A stretch of 17,142 bases of DNA from Dimargaris cristalligena (taxonomy: Eukaryota; Kickxellomycota; Dimargaritomycetes; Dimargaritales; Dimargaritaceae), in contig JANBQC010000592.1 in NCBI GenBank assembly GCA_027576995.1, positions 1-17,142 of the forward strand. Direction: 5' to 3'. Below the pieces are notes generated by a model. The model saw only the letters and a program-made list of their open reading frames with translations, was not told the DNA's origin and made no database searches. How positions within the stretch are numbered: position 1 is the first letter of the stretch; the number at the start of each line of letters is the position of its first letter. Of this stretch, positions 1-8,416 are shown in pieces. The position numbers and the translations under genes were made by a program.

Positions 1-1122
1 CCTCTCATCACTGGCTGGTACAGAAAGTAGATTATAACCCAAAGTGGGGCAGTGGCCCACATTATATAGGGTTAATCAGCGAGTATTATTGGATGGATCT
101 AGGATGTCAAGTTTGACTGTCCCATAACCCAAGATTGATATTTCTTTTCCATCCGCCAATATTAAATGGTGAGTTTCTTGTACATAATCATCAAATAAAG
201 TACAATCAGGGCAATAGTGGTAGGATGCATCTGAGTCGATAAACTAAGTTGACTTCGGATATTTACCATCCTTCACTTTGAGTGTGTGTTCAGGAATTTT
301 AAGTACTAACTGGGCTTGTTCAGCCTGGCTTTCCTTTTTCCCTTTATGCAGGGGGTTTCGAAAACATTCATCAGTGGAGTGTCCACTAGTTTTATGAATA
401 GCACAGTATGAGGTATCACCCTCTTTTTGTGTGTTTTTAACCCCCTTACTCTTACCCTGCTTACCTTTAAACTTGCCCGGGTTAGTTTTTACAGTCATGG
501 TGGACTCAAACATTGATTTTGGTGTCGCCTCCTGATTGGCCAGGAATTGTTCTGCCTTGATAAATGATTGAACTACACTGTCGAAAACGAAAGAGTCCAG
601 GTCCCAGGTATGCCATTGGCTGACTGTCGGGTGGAATATTTCATCCACTGCCTGTAGAAATAGGAGAGTCAGTTGTTGGTCACTCGTAAGGTTGTATTTC
701 TTGAGTTCCGCATCAAAAGATTGAATCTTCATGGCCAATTGATGGATGGATTGGTTTCCCTGATGGATTCGATATAACTCAGAGTATAGAGTTAGGACCT
801 TGGCCATAAGTAGTTTGGTGAAGCGATTCACCATTGTTTTCCAGATTTCTTTGGCCGTCAGTTCACCATTGAGGGAGTCTGTGTACTGGTTATTCATGGT
901 TACATGGAGCACAAATGAAGCCATTCGATCATCCTTAAGGTACTGCTTGTTTAAAGCCTTTCCCTTAGGATCATCAGTAGTTGTTGGTTCAAAACCATCT
1001 TCTACAATCTCCCAAAGATCAGATGATTGTAGGTATAGGTGCATAGACAGGGCCTAAGCAGTGTAGTTATCACCATCAAACTGGTGGGGTTGGATGTTAA
1101 GTTTAGAAAGTTTAGAACTCAT
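1..1122 (-). pseudogene. Copia gag-protease reading frame with nonsense mutations (partial)
   Basis: The frame starts at the ATG at 1122 (MSSKLSKLNIQ) and reads FDGDNYTA, a TAG at 1056-1054, then ALSMHLYLQ. FDGxNYxxW is the standard opening of Copia Gag (UBN2/Retrotran_gag_2 family), so the TAG most likely replaces a tryptophan codon. Gag then continues for 266 codons to a TAG at 246-244. It includes a basic lysine-rich stretch and a zinc-knuckle-like C-x2-H-x4-H-x4-C (CAIHKTSGHSTDEC). Past the stop the same frame reads FIDSDASYH, the aspartic protease active site with D-S-D where D-S-G is expected. After a TGA at 78-76 it reaches NLLSV, the usual start of the GAG-pre-integrase region. All four defects can be explained by single G-to-A or C-to-T changes. 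Confidence 0.92.
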
Positions 1123-1300
1123 TGTAAGAGTAGGTAGTAAGGTTAATTGATGTTTAAAAGGGATGGATGGATGAGTAAATGGATAGTTGGATAGATGAAT
1201 TTCAAAATGAAAGGTAGATGGATAAGTATCCAGTATGGTAGATAGATAGTAGATGAATGTTGTGATTGAGGTATAAATGACTAGTTTATTGGAAACACAC

Positions 1301-1314
1301 CAGGGCTCATAACC
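1301..1314 (-). promoter_or_regulatory. Primer binding site for a half initiator-Met tRNA
   Basis: The plus strand reads CAGGGCTCATAACC here. This matches the anticodon stem and loop of eukaryotic initiator methionine tRNA, with CAT the anticodon. The element strand is therefore complementary to an internal part of that tRNA, not to its 3' CCA end. The Drosophila copia element is known to use such a primer, a 5' tRNA half cut in the anticodon loop. The site abuts the LTR end at 1315 with no gap. Assignment rests on recalled yeast initiator tRNA sequence. Confidence 0.88.
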
Positions 1315-1573
1315 TGTTGGAAATATGGATTTGATAGTAAACGCAAGTATCTTCGAATACAACTAAAATGTTTTAAAGAAGAGAGAAAGAACCGCAAGGG
1401 GCAAGGCTAGATGCCCGCGGTAGGTTTTATTGAGTTGGAATTAGTAGTGATAATGACTAGGACGAAGTCCCAGGTATATAATGATATAGTAAAGATTAAA
1501 ATATAGTCCCGAGTATAGGACAAGCCAATCAGAGTAAAGGAATTGGTGGGATGGGGGAAATGAATTTCCAACA
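1315..1573 (-). repeat. 5' LTR of the Copia element
   Basis: On the plus strand the segment begins TGTTGGAAAT at 1315 and ends ATTTCCAACA at 1573, a perfect 10-bp inverted repeat bounded by TG and CA as expected of an LTR. The inner edge directly abuts the primer binding site. On the element strand there is a TATATA-type sequence at about 1481-1474 and an AATAAA at 1431-1426, the right order for a U3 promoter followed by an R/U5 polyadenylation signal. The length of 259 bp is normal for Copia elements. A second CCAACA ends at 1585, so the outer boundary could be 12 bp further out; the perfect match favours 1573. Confidence 0.88.
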
Positions 1574-1790
1574 CAATATCCAACACAACCCTCTTCCATG
1601 TATGGCTATTACCATAATATAATCTTATCATTTTGGGAAAGTAGTCCCAAGTGAATATGGGAGAGTGAACACCTACAGAGTAATAGTGTCTATAAAGAAA
1701 CTCTTGTAGGTTGAGGATTATACCAATGCTAGCTGGCTAAGTAAGTGAAGCAGGGTATAGTGGCTCTACTTTATTAAATAGTTCTATAGC

Positions 1791-2379
1791 TGTTACTTAA
1801 GTTAACTACTCTTAGTCTATTAAGAGTCCTGAGGATAGGCTTCTAATAGTAGATAGGGCTTGGGCTTAGCCAAGCAGTCTACTAGTATTAGGTACAGGCA
1901 TGGTACTAACTAATAAAGCTTCAGTGTAGGTATAGGTATAGGTAAGGGATATACAGTGGGCATACTTACTAGTCAGTATAGAAGGGGTGAGTATATATAG
2001 GGTTTATCAGTGGTAAACTAGGGGGGTAAGAGTAAGCTAAGGAATCTAACTGGTCTTAATAGGGTCTAGTTATATATACTAGGGATGCCTCTAGAGGGAG
2101 GTCCTAGGGGAAGGATACTACTAAGACTATAAAATAGGTAGTTAGGCTAACTAGATAGCCACTAGTATCTAGAAGACTCTGATGGTAACCAAAAGAGTCT
2201 TTGGATCAGTACTTGAGTAATTAATGTAAAGAGGTGGAGTCCAGAAAGGGAAGGGTTATATAATATAGGGTGATCCCATAGTATGAGGGGTGACCATAGG
2301 AAGGTTAATATGGTACTATTAGGCCTAATAGAGATAGACACTAATGTATCTGGATTAGGGTGGATTAGATAGTCTAATA
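1791..2379 (+). repeat. LTR-like dispersed repeat, copy A (heavily mutated)
   Basis: This 589-bp segment aligns by eye along its length with copies at 11565-10984 (inverted) and 16361-16908. Shared blocks include the ACTCTTAGTC hairpin region near the start, GATAGGCTTCTAAT, a TACTAGTATTAG-type block, a TATATA-containing stretch and TTAATATGG near the end. Similarity starts at TGT and stops after ...TCTAATA; outside these points the copies diverge, which defines the edges. The start TGTTACTTAAG equals copy C's TGTCGCCCAGG with only C-to-T and G-to-A changes. No CpG remains. No target duplication is visible (flanks ATAGC and CCCCA). It contains no reading frame worth calling. Confidence 0.85.
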
Positions 2380-5070
2380 CCCCACACTTTTAATCTGACT
2401 GGGCTGCAGATATTAGGTGATTATTTATCTTTTGTTAGGTAAATGGTTATAGTAAGATGGTGATAAGGTAGGTAGGACATGGTAGTATGTAGTCTTGCAT
2501 ATGAACCTATGGTTCCAATGTGAACATTACCTAGGTGTATAGGGGAAGTATTCCACTCATTATAATTGATGTTGGCATACCCTTAGTTATCCCCAAGTGC
2601 CTCATTGAGATCAATTAGTTGAGTTTCAATTCCTAAATATAACAAATAAGAACCATAAGAAGAAAGAGGAGGATTCAATCAATAAGGATGATTAGAATCA
2701 TACGTCACACAGTTTGTCATGGAAAATACCCCTGTAGGGGGAAACTCGGTTTAATATTGGCCACCAAGTCGCATTAGGGGGTGCTTGTTTAAGCCGATTG
2801 GCATCCAAGTACCAAGGACGTGTATGGTATACACATACAGTGAATGGCATTCATATGTCACCTTGAAAAGGGTTTGGCTATCCTCTCTATCCATAATATT
2901 CGACGAATGTAGGTATATTGTATTGAGTACTGTAGGTTGTACAGTCCCTCTGGTGATGCTAATTTGTTGGATATAGATTTCAGTAATCCGTAATTTAAAT
3001 ATAAGGACAAATGTCGTTGCTGAATCCTATAGACCCGGTGCTCTCCTTTCGAGTTTCCCCTCGTGGGCGGGTATTCCTGGCCCCTCTCAAACCCTATGGT
3101 CAAAATATTTTTCGCAGATCTCTAGCTGATGCATTTGGATTGGGGTTACATCAGGGAATATCTATACAAGGAGTTCCCACTTTGCCCAGGCTAATATTTA
3201 TATTTAGATGATGGTGTTTTCTGCTTTTCATTGGCTATTAAAATAAACGTGCAATTTTACCCCTGTTCTTCAAGAACGGTTCATTCAAAGTGGGTATTCC
3301 TTGATGACATTCTGGGTGCCATATATCCTGGCATTGCTTTACATATCTCTTTATTTACTACCACTGTTTTTAGTATCTGGCCAGGGGCCTCTTGTGTGAT
3401 ACTGGACCGGCTAGTTGTAGCATCCGGTTTAACCATAAATCTGGATGGGCTGGAATATATCTCGCACCAAGAGACTTATGTGGTGAGTGGACTTTACTGT
3501 GGTCCATATGGCCGTTACTGACTATGGTTTGTATAATAACAGCACTAGTCTAGACCTAAGGGGAATTTTACTTGGAAACGAGAGGTCAAATTGAATGGCG
3601 ACTGGGACCCAAATCTATTCTACCCAAGCAGGAAAATGGAAATCCTAATATTCGTCACTGTGATATTAGTGGATGGACTTACAATTATACGATGAGGCAA
3701 TGAAGTGGCTGGGAATAGGAATCACAATTCCCAGCAACATATAATGATTGTCGGTGCCCAGTTTTCCGAATTCATTGAATTGGGGCTAACGATGATCGGC
3801 ACGGCCGAGTCTCGCTCAGTTAAACGGCTGCAGCGTATAGTACCCCGTAACTATAGATCGTAAGTGACGGCTGGAGAGAATGGCCGAGAGCCCATATGCC
3901 CAACCTCGCTGCACTTTTAGTACGCTGGTCGAAGACCTTCCTGGTGAACTCCAGACCATCCCCTGTAAAGCCCTTTCCCTCACACACACACCTTCTCTCT
4001 TGTTATATATATGCCTTGCTATCAAATTCTTAACTGTCAGGGGCTTTTCACCAGGGATCCTTAGGAATAGACAAGGCATACGTGGCCATTTGTCACAGGC
4101 TTGGTCTGAATATGTCTCTCCACCTTCCATCCAATTTACTGCAGGAAGTCTCGGCTATTTTCGGGAAAGTATTCACTTTGTTCTGTGGTATGTGATGTAT
4201 GTTATCATACCTAAGACATTTTACGTCCCCATGTCTAACTGCATCGCTATTACTATTATTATGCGAGCGCCCGTGTCGTTATTGTTTTTGTATTCTTCCG
4301 GAGTACCCCAGCTTTACCACTCCACACCCTAATTGCATCTAGGTTTTAGTAACCATGGTAACCTTTTATAAAGGATGCCCTCGGTTGACGAGGGAAAGTA
4401 ATAATCCCCATATCCACCCCAACTCATACCAGCACACTTCCAATTCCTTTACTTGCTCTTTTATTTACCTAAATATTTATAGGTTACTTCAAATAAACTT
4501 TTCTCAAAACAACACCGTTACCACTGAACAAAGTGCGGTTTTCTTAGGAACTCTTGTATCTTTACAATGCCTACAGACTTATCTATTCACCAATCAGTGT
4601 TATTTAAAAAGATGGTGACACGAGGAGCCATTTAAATCCGACCCGATCAGGTGAACAGGAGAGTGCGGGGGCGTTGTATTGCTTGCTGTATATAATCCAG
4701 CCAAGAAATTTGGCGCCTTAGGGTTTGTTGAATGACGAAGGAGCCAATAATATAAGAGGGGACGCAAGGTGAAGGAGGAAGGGGGAAACTCACCCTCTAA
4801 TTCCTTTTTCACGGTAACTTGTTCTCTTAGTGAGCCTTCTCTTCTAAGCCTTGTCACATTCCTATTGCCCAGCTACTGTGCCGTCTTTTCTCTGGCTCTC
4901 CCAAACCATCCGAGGACTATTTATCTTCTTTGACCAAACGACCTTGCCCATACGCTTCGTCATTCCCTCTCTCTCTTTCTCCTACTATATTACTTTAGCT
5001 AACCCTTAAACTTTGACCATCACTTCCCCAGCCCTGTTCACCTGATTGTGTGACGTATAGACTACCCACC
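2380..5070. other. Gene-poor stretch upstream of GGA
   Basis: Positions 2380-2702 continue the CpG-free, AT-rich character of repeat A but match nothing I recognise. From 2703 to 5070 CpGs return. Several frames of 60-150 codons exist (for example 3880-4332 on the plus strand), but none has recognisable motifs, a convincing start context or biased composition, and I treat them as chance. Positions 4860-5070 are pyrimidine-rich and probably hold the GGA promoter and 5' leader. A splice-donor-like GTGAGT on the minus strand near 4793 has no ATG-started exon before it. No tRNA or rRNA was seen. Confidence 0.5.
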
Positions 5071-6795
5071 ATGCCGCGTATTGACGATTTGGTTGACCGG
5101 GCCTGCCATCCCTCCCTCACTGAGCCTGACATGGCCCTCAACCTCGACGTCTGCGACCTCATCAACACCAAGCAACAAACCTGCCCGCACAATGCCGCCG
5201 TCCGCATCTCCAAACACATTAACCACCGCAGCCAGCACGTCAACCTCCTCGCCCTGGAACTCCTCGACTTTTGCGTCAAAAACTGCGGTCACCCGTTCCA
5301 CTACCAAATCGCCACCCGCGAATTCCTCGAGGAATTGGTCAAGCGGTTCCCCGACCCACCCGCCGCTGCCCCCACCCGGGCTCAGTATCGTATTCTGGAG
5401 ATGCTCCAGGAATGGCGGGTCACCATCTGTCGCCATTCCCGCTACAAGGGGGATTTGGTTAACATTGAGAAAATGGGCAACCGCATGGCGTACAAGGGGT
5501 ATATGCTGCCCGAGGTGCAGGTGGACCAAGCCACGATTCTGGGTCCCAAGGATGATTTGCAGTCACCGGAGGAAAAGGAACGGGAAGATAGACTGGCCTT
5601 GGGGGCAAAACTGCAGGAATTGCTCCGCCGGGGCGGGGCCGACAATTTGGCCGAGGCGAACCGGCTGATGAAACTAATGTCGGGTTACGACAAAAACTCC
5701 AATTTTCGGGAGGCCCGGGATTACGCCGCGGAATGGAAACAAGAACTCGATGATATTGAACTTAATACCGGGCGGTTGGCCCATTTTGTCAAGTACTCGC
5801 CCGACCCCTCGGCGTTTGACTTTGACAACGAACCGCGGACGCTGCTCAATACGGGTCTGCGGCACCAAAAGAAAATCCAGAAACTCATCCAGGAAAACGA
5901 GGACCACGAGGATTTAGGCCGTTTGTTGCACCTTAACGACATCATCGGCGAAACCATTGAAGCCGTGCGGTGTGTCCAGAGTGGCCAACCCGTCACCCAA
6001 CTACTGGCCCACGCTACCCTGGGCCCCAAGGAACCCCGGAATGACGGGGGCCGTGACTCTGCGCTGACGTCCATGAGTGGCAATAGCGCGCATAACCTGG
6101 CCCTTATTGATTTGGAATCCATCCTCGAAACCCGCTCATCGGCCTCCAGTGACCGCCCCCGCAGCGACTCCATGGCCTCTGGTCCTTCGGCTCTTTCGTC
6201 GAGAAGTACCATGGAACTCCGTCCATCGACCTCGTCATCCGTCAACAACCACCTTCTCTTGGACGACCTGGTGGGCCTGGAATTCGACCGCATGTCCATC
6301 AGTTCGGCCTTTTCGACCATTTCCCAAGCCCCACTGACTAACAAAATGACCTCGTCGGCGTATAATTTGGAACAACAGCCCCTAGGCACTGGATTAAGTG
6401 AAAGCGGTGGTATTGGTGGTGGTAGTAGTGGTGCGGTGGATACCATATCGTCACCCATGTCCCCCACAGGGTCCACTTTCAACACGGGTTTGCAACCGCG
6501 CATTTCCGGCCGAGCCAAGAGTCAGCTGCTGCCGCGGATGACTGGTGTTATTAGTCACCAGCACAGCGCTAGCTCAGGCAGCTTTTCGGCCATGGCCACC
6601 ACCCCCACTACGCCGGTATTCCACGGTCTATCCCCCGGTCCCAGCTCCTCCCGGAGTAACTCGGTCGCCTCGGTGCGGTCACCCTACGTACTGACATCGG
6701 CCAACACTAGGCCTCAGTCATCTAATCCCACGACCCCGGCCAACCCCCCTCAATCGTCGGCAGGCTCTAGTGGCGATTTGATTGATTTGAGTTAA
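5071..6795 (+). CDS. GGA: GGA-type VHS-GAT clathrin adaptor without a visible GAE ear
   Basis: This intronless 574-residue protein is a Golgi-localised, Arf-binding clathrin adaptor for trans-Golgi to endosome sorting. A VHS domain spans about residues 1-150 (LALELLDFCVKNCG near 60-73, LQEWRVTIC near 112-120, YKGYMLPEV near 141-149), close to yeast Gga1 and Gga2. The N-terminal GAT helix-loop-helix spans about 165-210 (AKLQELLRRGG, EANRLMKLMSGY); Asn197 matches the Arf-contacting Asn of human GGA1. The three-helix C-GAT follows to about 310. The rest is a Ser/Thr/Pro/Gly-rich hinge with a clathrin box LIDLE at 345-349 and LIDLS as the last five residues. GGAs normally end in a gamma-adaptin ear of about 120 residues; here the frame stops at TAA with none, and I found none downstream. 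I chose the ATG at 5071 for its ACCCACCATG context; the frame opens upstream only from a GTG. Confidence 0.93.
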   Translation: MPRIDDLVDRACHPSLTEPDMALNLDVCDLINTKQQTCPHNAAVRISKHINHRSQHVNLLALELLDFCVKNCGHPFHYQIATREFLEELVKRFPDPPAAAPTRAQYRILEMLQEWRVTICRHSRYKGDLVNIEKMGNRMAYKGYMLPEVQVDQATILGPKDDLQSPEEKEREDRLALGAKLQELLRRGGADNLAEANRLMKLMSGYDKNSNFREARDYAAEWKQELDDIELNTGRLAHFVKYSPDPSAFDFDNEPRTLLNTGLRHQKKIQKLIQENEDHEDLGRLLHLNDIIGETIEAVRCVQSGQPVTQLLAHATLGPKEPRNDGGRDSALTSMSGNSAHNLALIDLESILETRSSASSDRPRSDSMASGPSALSSRSTMELRPSTSSSVNNHLLLDDLVGLEFDRMSISSAFSTISQAPLTNKMTSSAYNLEQQPLGTGLSESGGIGGGSSGAVDTISSPMSPTGSTFNTGLQPRISGRAKSQLLPRMTGVISHQHSASSGSFSAMATTPTTPVFHGLSPGPSSSRSNSVASVRSPYVLTSANTRPQSSNPTTPANPPQSSAGSSGDLIDLS

Positions 6796-7525
6796 TGTAA
6801 CAAAGTACTTTTAGGCCCGTGTTTGTCCTTGGCTTCATTATCTTGAGTGCACAGAAGAGTATAGAGGTCGTCGAGGTTAATGCTAAGGAAGATACACCAC
6901 ACCTAATCACCCGGCTCGCACCTACCACCAACAACCACTTGTTGTATTGGATTTGGGGGTTTTTTTAAAATACGATTTGGGAGCTATGTTTTAAGATGAC
7001 TTGCTTTACTTGTTTTTATATATAGCGGGGATGTGCATTAGTAACTGAGGCATTCTTTTTATTTTTATCATTATTAAATACCCCAGGGTATCTGTATTCC
7101 AATATCACTAAACAGTGGCTAGGGTAACTACGAGAAAAGACACCACCATCAGTGTGAGTGGGAGGTGCCGTTCACATTATTGCAAGCCGATTATATTTTC
7201 TGGTAGAACATGTTGTCTGTTTTTTCTGAACCGGAAACTCTCAATGTAGCACGAAATGACTAGAAAAGCGCGATACAGGGATAGAACTGAACTAAACAGA
7301 CGAATTACATAAGCTCGGCATTCCTTACCCCATTCTTCGTTTGTAAATGGCCTAGTTGACTTATCTGCTTTTTACCTTTCCCGAACACTTTACTCGCATA
7401 TTCTAGTACACCTTGCATTTAGACCATTGGTCTTTACAACGTGCAATACGACGCCTGGGCCAACTTGACCTCTATCGTTCCCTCCCCCTAAACTATTTCC
7501 CATCGGTTTCACTTCAGCACCGACC
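6796..7525. other. Intergenic: GGA 3' end and PCC1 promoter
   Basis: This is 730 bp of AT-rich sequence between two plus-strand genes. No frame with a recognisable motif was found, and in particular nothing resembling a GAE ear that could be spliced to GGA. An ATTAAA at about 7073 is a possible polyadenylation signal for GGA. The last 100 bp before 7526 are pyrimidine-rich and probably form the PCC1 leader. Confidence 0.5.
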
Positions 7526-8058
7526 ATGGCTGCTCCCGAGTTCCCGCATCGAGTCCAACTCGAAATTCCCTTCCCTTCGGAGAAGGCCGCTAGCATTGCC
7601 GCCCAGGCTCTTGCTGTTGACCGCGATCTCAGCGCCAGCCAGATTTCAAGCACATTCACGACGGAAGGCAACCAACTACACGTGTATGTTCATGGGTTGA
7701 TACACCCCACCCAAATTGCGATATATTAATATACCGTGTCCATGGAACGGACGCTATGTCTTACTACCAAACCAAAGGGACTGTAGAAAACGAAAAACAC
7801 TCTAGGTGTGGTATCCCTTTCCACTAGTTGGAGCGGCCGAGAGTCCTCCCCCTGTCCTCCTAATATTTCGCCAGTTTCCTGCTTATTTGAACTTCTTAAT
7901 AACCTTGTATGAACTGTATAAATTAACCCCCCCGTTCCCCCCACAACAGAGTACTAGAAGCGACGAATCTGCGCATCCTCCGCATCGCCACTAATTCATT
8001 CTTCGAAATGATTATCATGGTTACCAATACACTTGGCGAATTCACACCAGTAGCCTAG
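7526..8058 (+). CDS. PCC1: EKC/KEOPS complex subunit Pcc1 (two exons)
   Basis: Exon 1 is 7526-7683 and exon 2 is 7950-8058; together they make 267 nt, or 88 residues plus TAG, the usual size of this small family. Pcc1 is a subunit of the KEOPS complex, which completes threonylcarbamoyladenosine (t6A) at position 37 of ANN-decoding tRNAs; in yeast it is also linked to telomeres and transcription. Exon 1 encodes LEIPFPSEKAASIAAQAL and AVDRDLS, then a beta strand NQLHV; exon 2 encodes VLEATNLRILRIATNSFFEM and then NTLGEF. These match the Pcc1/CTAG/LAGE3 pattern of FPS near the start, L..D in the middle, and A.n.r.LR.a.NSF at the end. The ATG has a good context (CGACCATGG). The start codon and one frame across the junction are consistent. 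The main uncertainty is the exact donor, chosen as GTATGT. Confidence 0.9.
7684..7949 (+). other. PCC1 intron
   Basis: This 266-nt GT-AG intron starts GTATGT and ends CACAACAG. A TTAAC branch-site-like sequence at about 7923-7927 is followed by a pyrimidine tract. It interrupts a valine codon (GT plus A). Removing it joins NQLHV directly to LEATNLRIL, exactly the order expected in the Pcc1 family. Confidence 0.85.
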
Positions 8059-8089
8059 TGCCCATTTCCAGGAACTCGGCATATACGAC

Positions 8090-8248
8090 ATGATCTTTCT
8101 GGTAATCCTGCCGGCGTACTTGGACAGTAAACTGAATAGAAGGCCACAGTTGGAAGAGTGGGTGGCGACCGGCTTTTCAATCGAGAAAGCCACCATGGCC
8201 TTAGCCATAGCTCGCGCCCTAGCGGCATGCCTATACCAATATTACTAA
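8090..8248 (+). CDS. Possible 52-residue protein of unknown function
   Basis: A frame from ATG 8090 to TAA at 8246-8248 begins 31 nt after the PCC1 stop. It opens with a hydrophobic run (MIFLVILPAYL), then a charged part (SKLNRRPQLEEW) and an alanine-rich helix-like end (KATMALAIARALAACLYQYY). The piece WVATGFSIEKATMAL is loosely like a UBA-type GF...A..AL motif, but this is too short to rely on. The frame also extends upstream to about 8054 without an ATG, behind AG dinucleotides that could be splice acceptors, so it might instead be the last exon of a transcript running through PCC1. It may also be chance: 52 codons is not improbable. I recognise no family. Confidence 0.27.
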   Translation: MIFLVILPAYLDSKLNRRPQLEEWVATGFSIEKATMALAIARALAACLYQYY

Positions 8249-8354
8249 ATGTAAAAGGCTTGTTCATCCAGACCGTTAAATAATATAAACGTTGACAGAT
8301 TTTATTATAAAAAACAAGTGAAAAAAAAACGTGAATGGAAGAGGAAAAGCAATG

Positions 8355-8360
8355 TTTATT
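8355..8360 (-). terminator. Candidate polyadenylation signal for NHP2
   Basis: The minus strand reads AATAAA here, 57 nt past the NHP2 stop codon. A second AATAAA occurs at 8306-8301, about 110 nt past the stop. The sequence from about 8250 to 8400 is very AT-rich, as is common around fungal 3' ends, and serves two convergent genes. Confidence 0.5.
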
Positions 8361-8416
8361 GTATATAGTATATATATACTAACGATATATATGGTTCAAT
8401 TGCGAGGTGTCTTCTA

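Larger units (their letters stand above)
1..1573 (-). mobile_element. Ty1/Copia LTR retrotransposon, 5' part, decayed, cut by window edge
   Basis: The order on the minus strand is LTR (1573-1315), primer binding site (1314-1301), a leader of about 178 nt (1300-1123) and a gag-protease frame starting at 1122 that runs off the left edge. This is the 5' half of a Ty1/Copia element. Integrase, reverse transcriptase, RNase H and the 3' LTR would lie beyond position 1 and are not seen. The leader is rich in GGAT and GATA tetranucleotides (for example 1161-1175). The coding frame has three in-frame stops plus a changed protease motif, so this copy cannot make an intact polyprotein by itself. Without the second LTR, insertion age and target duplication cannot be judged. 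Confidence 0.93.

Noticed and set aside
1791..2379. Repeat family as Helitron or SINE
   Set aside because: The hairpin lies near one end, but there is no CTRR end or A/T insertion pattern, and no tRNA-like A and B boxes. The TGTC start and the 5-bp duplication of copy C fit an LTR better.
3231..3521. 96-codon plus-strand frame with hydrophobic stretches
   Set aside because: It starts from a non-ATG codon, has no signal-peptide pattern and matches nothing I recognise.
3780..3870. Stem-forming GC-rich stretch that recalls a tRNA or other structured RNA
   Set aside because: No A box / B box pair, no cloverleaf and no match to 5S, U6 or other RNAs that I know.
3880..4332. 150-codon plus-strand frame
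   Set aside because: No recognisable motif, mixed hydrophobic pieces without pattern, an overlapping open frame on the other strand, and no promoter or splice context. Length is unusual but not enough to call a gene.
4600..4857. Minus-strand frame with an embedded GTGAGT donor
   Set aside because: It begins with GTG, a TAG lies upstream in frame with no ATG, and no downstream exon was seen.
5721..6518. 265-codon minus-strand frame inside GGA
   Set aside because: It is the antisense shadow of the GC-rich, conserved GGA coding sequence and has no features of its own; the same holds for the other frames within 5050-6540.
7726..8267. Minus-strand frames of about 70 codons opposite PCC1
   Set aside because: They are shadows of PCC1 exon 2 and of the following plus-strand frame and carry no motif.
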